A stretch of DNA of 11,430 nt, from assembly GCF_001949125.1 (NCBI RefSeq), contig NZ_MSTI01000025.1:1-11430 (forward strand). The letters are read 5' to 3'. This DNA comes from Deinococcus marmoris (GTDB lineage: Bacteria; Deinococcota; Deinococci; Deinococcales; Deinococcaceae). Shown here one piece after another: positions 7,222-11,430 of the stretch; the first letter of the stretch is position 1; the number at the start of each line of letters is the position of its first letter. The translations under genes were made by a program, and so were the position numbers. The notes beneath the pieces were generated by a model. That model made no database searches, was not told the DNA's origin, and saw only the letters and a list, made by a program, of their open reading frames with translations.

Positions 7222-8104
7222 CTCCCTAGTATCTGGCTCCCCAGGGTCTGGACCGTTCCGTTCCATGCTGTATGTGCCCGGCGACAAACCCCGCGCCATC
7301 GAAAAGGCCCGCACCCTGGCCGCCGACGCCGTGATTCTGGATCTGGAAGACGCCGTGGCCCCCGAACACAAGGTCGAGGCCCGTGCAAACGTGCGTGCGG
7401 CCCTGCTGGCGGGCGGCTGGCGTGTTCCTGTGCTGGTGCGGGTCAACGGTCTGGGAACCCAGTGGGAACACGAGGACCGTGAAATGGCGCTGCTGTCGGG
7501 CGCGTCGGGGCTGGTGCTGCCCAAGGTCGAGGACGCCCGCGCCGCGCAGGAACTGTCACTGGGCCGGGCGCTGTGGGCCATGATCGAAACCCCCCGTGGC
7601 GTGCTGAACGCCCCGGCCATCGCTGCCGTGCCTGGGGTGGCGGGCCTGCTGGTGGGCGCGAACGATCTGGCCCGCGCGTTGCGGACACGCCCGTACCCCC
7701 ATTCACAAACCCAGCGGTTGCCGCTGCTACACGCCCTCTCGGCGGTGGTGCTGGCGGCCCGCGCCCACGGAAAAGTGCCGCTGGACGCCGTGTTCAATGA
7801 TGTGCGTGACCCGGCAGGGTTTGCCCGCGAATGCGAACAGGGCCGCGTACTGGGCTTCGCTGGCAAAACCGTGATCCACCCGGACCAGATTGCCCCCGCC
7901 AACGCTGCTTACGGCGTCACCCACGAGCAGGCGCAGCAGGCCCGCGCGTTGCTGGATGCCTGGGCGGAAGGCCGCGCCGCTGGCAAAAGCGTCGTGACCT
8001 TTGAAGGCGCACTGGTCGAGCAGATGCACGCCGATGAAGCGCAGGAGATTCTGAATTTATGGGCAGCCAATCAGGATTCAGTCATTGACAGCTCAGACCG
8101 CTAG
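7214..8104 (+). CDS. CitE-like CoA-ester lyase (HpcH/HpaI aldolase family)
   Basis: The 296-residue TIM-barrel protein has the full CitE/malyl-CoA-lyase motif series: RSMLYVPGDKP (16-26), ILDLEDAV (41-48), RVNG (76-79), LPKVE (102-106), MIETPRGV (123-130) with Glu125, and GANDLA (148-153) with Asp151 as the probable Mg2+ ligands, then GKTVIHPDQI near the C-terminus. Family members cleave or form C-C bonds in 3-hydroxyacyl-CoA esters such as citramalyl-, malyl- or citryl-CoA. No citrate lyase alpha or gamma subunit is adjacent, so it is a free-standing CitE homologue rather than part of citrate lyase. ATG 7214 overlaps the flavoprotein stop and has no ribosome site of its own. The next ATG (7265) would cut into the RSMLYVPG motif. 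Confidence 0.88.
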   Translation: MTSSLVSGSPGSGPFRSMLYVPGDKPRAIEKARTLAADAVILDLEDAVAPEHKVEARANVRAALLAGGWRVPVLVRVNGLGTQWEHEDREMALLSGASGLVLPKVEDARAAQELSLGRALWAMIETPRGVLNAPAIAAVPGVAGLLVGANDLARALRTRPYPHSQTQRLPLLHALSAVVLAARAHGKVPLDAVFNDVRDPAGFARECEQGRVLGFAGKTVIHPDQIAPANAAYGVTHEQAQQARALLDAWAEGRAAGKSVVTFEGALVEQMHADEAQEILNLWAANQDSVIDSSDR

Positions 8105-8167
8105 CATTGACCATTCCAGCCCTATTTGAACTGCGTCCAACACCACCAAGCCCGCCCGCAGGAGGCG

Positions 8168-8173
8168 TAGGCT
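8168..8173 (+). promoter_or_regulatory. Leaderless -10 box (TAGGCT) of the hemolysin III gene
   Basis: TAGGCT is followed by 6 nt and ATG 8180. A GGAGG at 8161-8165 is 14 nt from the start and would lie upstream of the RNA, so it is probably not used as a ribosome site. Confidence 0.55.
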
Positions 8174-8179
8174 ATTTCT

Positions 8180-8836
8180 ATGAAGCGTCTGACCTTCGCC
8201 CCGCGTGAACCCGTCAACGCCCTGACCCACTGGGGCGGCGCGCTGGCCGCATTGATCGTGCTGGGGCCGCTGCTGTGGTGGGCACACTCGCGTGGGCTGG
8301 CGCTGTGGCCCTTCGTGGTCTTTGGGGTCAGCATGGTGGCGCTGTACTCGGCCAGTGCCAGTTACCACTCCTTTGGCCGCAGCGAACGCAGCATGTTGTG
8401 GCTGCGCAAGCTGGACCACGCGGGCATCTTTTTGTTGATCGCGGGCAGTTACACGCCACTGGCGTATTTCGGGCTGCATGGTGTGTGGCAGAGCGTGGTG
8501 CTGTGGGTGGTCTGGGGCATCGCCCTAACTGGCATCGCACTGAAGCTGGTCACCATGCGCCTGCCGCGCTGGGTCAGCACGATGCTGTACGTGGGTATGG
8601 GCTGGCTGGCCGTGATCTTCCTGCCGCAACTGGTCCACAATCTGCCCCCTGCTGCAATTTTCTGGCTGTCGGCGGGAGGCGTGCTGTACACGCTGGGCGC
8701 GGTGGTTTACGGCACCAAACTGTTTGCCCCGCGCGAGAAAGGGTTCTGGCGGTACTGGGGCTTCCACGAGGTCTGGCACCTGTTCGTGCTGGGCGGCACC
8801 ACGGCGCATGTGGCGATGATGTTCAGCCTGCGCTAA
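8180..8836 (+). CDS. Hemolysin III / PAQR family membrane protein
   Basis: The 218-residue protein has seven predicted membrane helices and the metal-site pattern of the PAQR/CREST family: SASYHSF (His63), [16 protein letters not shown] (Asp79, His80), and FHEVWHLF (His196, His200), which together would bind zinc within the membrane. [15 protein letters not shown] at the N-terminus is also typical of the bacterial HlyIII/YqfA group. The family name comes from a Bacillus cereus hemolysin; in most bacteria the role is unknown, possibly lipid hydrolysis or membrane homeostasis related to adiponectin and progestin receptors. It has its own leaderless promoter 75 nt after the CitE-like gene, so it need not be part of that operon. 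Confidence 0.92.
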   Translation: MKRLTFAPREPVNALTHWGGALAALIVLGPLLWWAHSRGLALWPFVVFGVSMVALYSASASYHSFGRSERSMLWLRKLDHAGIFLLIAGSYTPLAYFGLHGVWQSVVLWVVWGIALTGIALKLVTMRLPRWVSTMLYVGMGWLAVIFLPQLVHNLPPAAIFWLSAGGVLYTLGAVVYGTKLFAPREKGFWRYWGFHEVWHLFVLGGTTAHVAMMFSLR

Positions 8837-8856
8837 GTGGCAATTCCCCGCCAGGT

Positions 8857-8881
8857 CCTCTCCCGAGTGAGGGGGCTTTTT
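8857..8881 (+). terminator. Weak terminator candidate after the hemolysin III gene
   Basis: CCTCTC-CCGA-GTGAGG can form a 6-bp stem with one T-T mismatch and a tetraloop (8857-8872), followed by GGGC and five T. It lies 21 nt after the stop codon, as expected, but is weaker than the one at 3553. Confidence 0.35.
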
Positions 8882-9068
8882 GCTGAAGTCGAACTTGGCA
8901 GTGGGGTTCGGCGTGGGGGCATTTCCCTCCAAACTTCCCACCTCCAACGCAATCCCCCTCACATCCCGCCGCCCCTGCCCCTGTTAAGCTGTTTTGTTCG
9001 AGTGGGGCCGCCCTTTGTCGTGTCGAAACAGGTGTCCCTCAGCAGCAGGCCAGCTTTTACACAGGCCA

Positions 9069-9078
9069 GAGGGGTGAT
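9069..9078 (+). promoter_or_regulatory. Ribosome site GAGGGGTGAT deciding a TTG start
   Basis: GGTGAT (9073-9078) matches the 16S anti-Shine-Dalgarno core and is 4 nt before TTG 9083, with GAGGGG just upstream. The ATG at 9107 has no such site. The in-frame GTG at 9074 lies inside this site and is unlikely as a start. Confidence 0.5.
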
Positions 9079-9082
9079 TTTT

Positions 9083-10603
<1,521 letters not shown>

Positions 10604-10912
10604 GGGCTGTCAAACCGTCCAACCGCTGGAGCAGGGCATTCATCCGCTCTGTTCTGGCGGTTAGACCATTTGTGTCAATCCTCCTGCCCTGTGCTGACGC
10701 TTCACCTTGTAGTCACGTCAATCCTCTGCGCGGTCACGCCGGGACCCAGGTCGAAAAAGAGCAATAGCGCCGGTTTGCTCATGCTCTGTGAATCTGAATC
10801 GGCGCTGCCTTCGTGGTAGAGGCTGCCAGGACTGGGGGCACTGCGGACGGCACTGGCAATGTTGGAGCGAATCTCGTGGGGCGGTCATACGGACTCCGAT
10901 TAAAAAGTGTAG
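10604..10912. other. Gene-poor stretch after the DUF512 gene
   Basis: I find no convincing gene here. It contains a 10-bp direct repeat GTCAATCCTC (10674-10683 and 10717-10726), a small odd palindrome CGGACTCCG (10890-10898), and a 26-codon minus-strand frame starting MSKPALLLFFDLG with no ribosome site. GC content is lower and start signals are absent, which suggests a decayed region bordering the IS remnants. Confidence 0.5.
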
Positions 10913-11083
10913 AATCTGAGGATCAAATACTTCTATTCTTCCGTTGAACTTCAGCACTCCGCTGCCGACTTCTGGGGCATCTTCCGGGCCAGCACCTGCG
11001 CTGTTGAACGGCGCAGAGCACAGTTTTTCGCGCTTCTTGCCGAAGGCAAGAGTGAACACGAACTGCTGGCGTTGACTCAATAG
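10913..11083 (+). pseudogene. IS630-like transposase N-terminal remnant
   Basis: The frame from the stop at 10910 to TAG 11081-11083 encodes 56 residues ending FRASTCAVERRRAQFFALL then AEGKSEHELLALTQ. This resembles the helix-turn-helix start of IS630/Tc1-type transposases, where a DPVERRR-x-FFALLAEGKS-like helix precedes LTGYS. It has no ATG or GTG start: a TAGAAT box is followed at 6 nt by ATC 10922, as though an ATG had been lost. It is cut off at 11083, exactly where the IS5-type end begins, with the catalytic domain missing. Family placement rests on short similarity recalled from memory. Confidence 0.45.
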
Positions 11084-11105
11084 ACCTCTTGCGAAAGTCG
11101 TGCGC

Positions 11106-11111
11106 TAAGGT
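11106..11111 (+). promoter_or_regulatory. -10 box (TAAGGT) of the IS5 transposase
   Basis: TAAGGT is followed by 5 nt and ATG 11117, close to the leaderless spacing of host genes here. The same stretch, GGTAGGGG, could instead serve as a weak ribosome site. Confidence 0.35.
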
Positions 11112-11116
11112 AGGGG

Positions 11117-11430
11117 ATGGTTGGCACGCTAAAATATCATCAGGCCCTGAAGCTGAATCGCACGAGTTTTCGCCGTCGCACTGGTGTGTACCCTGAAACA
11201 TTTCTAGAGATGGAGACCGTGTTGCAAGAACGCCATGCCAACAAAGTCAAATCTGGACGGCCACCTGCACTCTCTTTGGGAGCGCAACTCCTGATGACGC
11301 TGGAGTTCTGGCGCGAGTACCGCACGTTGTTTCACATCGGCCAGGACTGGGGTGTCCATGAGGCCACGGTTCAGCGAACCGTGGTGCGTGTTGAAGATGC
11401 CCTGATACAAAGCGGGAAATTCTCGCTTCC
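11117..11430 (+). CDS. IS5-family transposase, N-terminal 104 residues (3' truncated by window edge)
   Basis: ATG 11117 is preceded in frame by TAG at 11111, so the start is firm; the frame is open to the window end. The protein begins MVGTLKYHQALKLNRTSF, then FRRRTGVYPETFLEMETVL, SGRPPALSLGAQLLMTLEFW, REYRTLFHIGQDWGV and VQRTVVRVEDALIQSGKFSL. This is the helix-turn-helix (HTH_Tnp_4) N-terminus of IS5 transposases, which binds the element ends; the DDE catalytic domain would follow beyond the window. Whether the element is intact cannot be told. Confidence 0.85.
   Translation, partial: MVGTLKYHQALKLNRTSFRRRTGVYPETFLEMETVLQERHANKVKSGRPPALSLGAQLLMTLEFWREYRTLFHIGQDWGVHEATVQRTVVRVEDALIQSGKFSL

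Larger units (their letters stand above)
11083..11430 (+). mobile_element. IS5-family insertion sequence, left part (runs out of the window)
   Basis: The element appears to begin near 11083 with GACCTCTTGCGAAAGTCG, resembling IS5-family terminal repeats, directly where the IS630-like frame ends. The transposase start follows 34 nt later. The right end is outside the window, so repeat and target duplication cannot be confirmed. Confidence 0.6.

Noticed and set aside
10674..10726. GTCAATCCTC direct repeat as a CRISPR or plasmid iteron
   Set aside because: There are only two 10-bp copies with no further units and no associated genes.
10718..11080. Minus-strand 120-codon frame in the right-hand gap
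   Set aside because: It lies opposite the IS630-like frame, has no ribosome site or -10 box, and shows no protein-like pattern.

Overview
The window looks like a Deinococcus (Deinococcota) chromosome. It is GC-rich, the genes are tightly packed, and many have no Shine-Dalgarno site. Instead a TANNNT -10 box lies 5-9 nt before the start codon, the leaderless promoter pattern known from Deinococcus. The assignment is inference from composition, promoter style and protein types; there is no rRNA or other marker.

Layout: (1) 1-311, C-terminal part of a DDE transposase entering from the left. (2) 320-3105, a class I/II aminotransferase (minus) diverging from a 69-codon unknown gene (plus), which converges on homoserine kinase thrB (minus). 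A roughly 500-bp gene-free stretch follows, with a short reading frame that overlaps the thrB start. (3) 3106-4527, a GlsB/YeaQ-type small membrane protein with a strong ribosome site and a clear terminator, then a winged-helix/BTAD (SARP-like) regulator whose ribosome site lies beside an inverted repeat. (4) 4563-5666, an HsdR-N/DUF4357 nuclease-like gene split by an in-frame TGA. (5) 5663-8104, a PaaI-type thioesterase (minus) with a promoter overlapping that of a plus-strand group: a tiny signal-peptide-like ORF, a renalase-like flavoprotein and a CitE-like lyase. (6) 8180-10603, a hemolysin III/PAQR membrane protein, then a PDZ-radical SAM-DUF512 protein. (7) 10604-11430, degraded sequence with an IS630-like transposase fragment cut off by an IS5-family element that runs out of the window.

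Most genes are housekeeping or single accessory genes and do not form one pathway. The best-supported unit is the flavoprotein-lyase pair, whose reading frames overlap, with the oppositely transcribed thioesterase. Two of these three are predicted to act on CoA esters. I saw no defence island, CRISPR array, prophage or RNA gene. The points most worth a second look are the in-frame stop in the nuclease gene, two mini-ORFs that end in ATGA exactly on the next start codon, a 16-nt promoter sequence shared by two distant genes, and the inverted repeat at the regulator's ribosome site.
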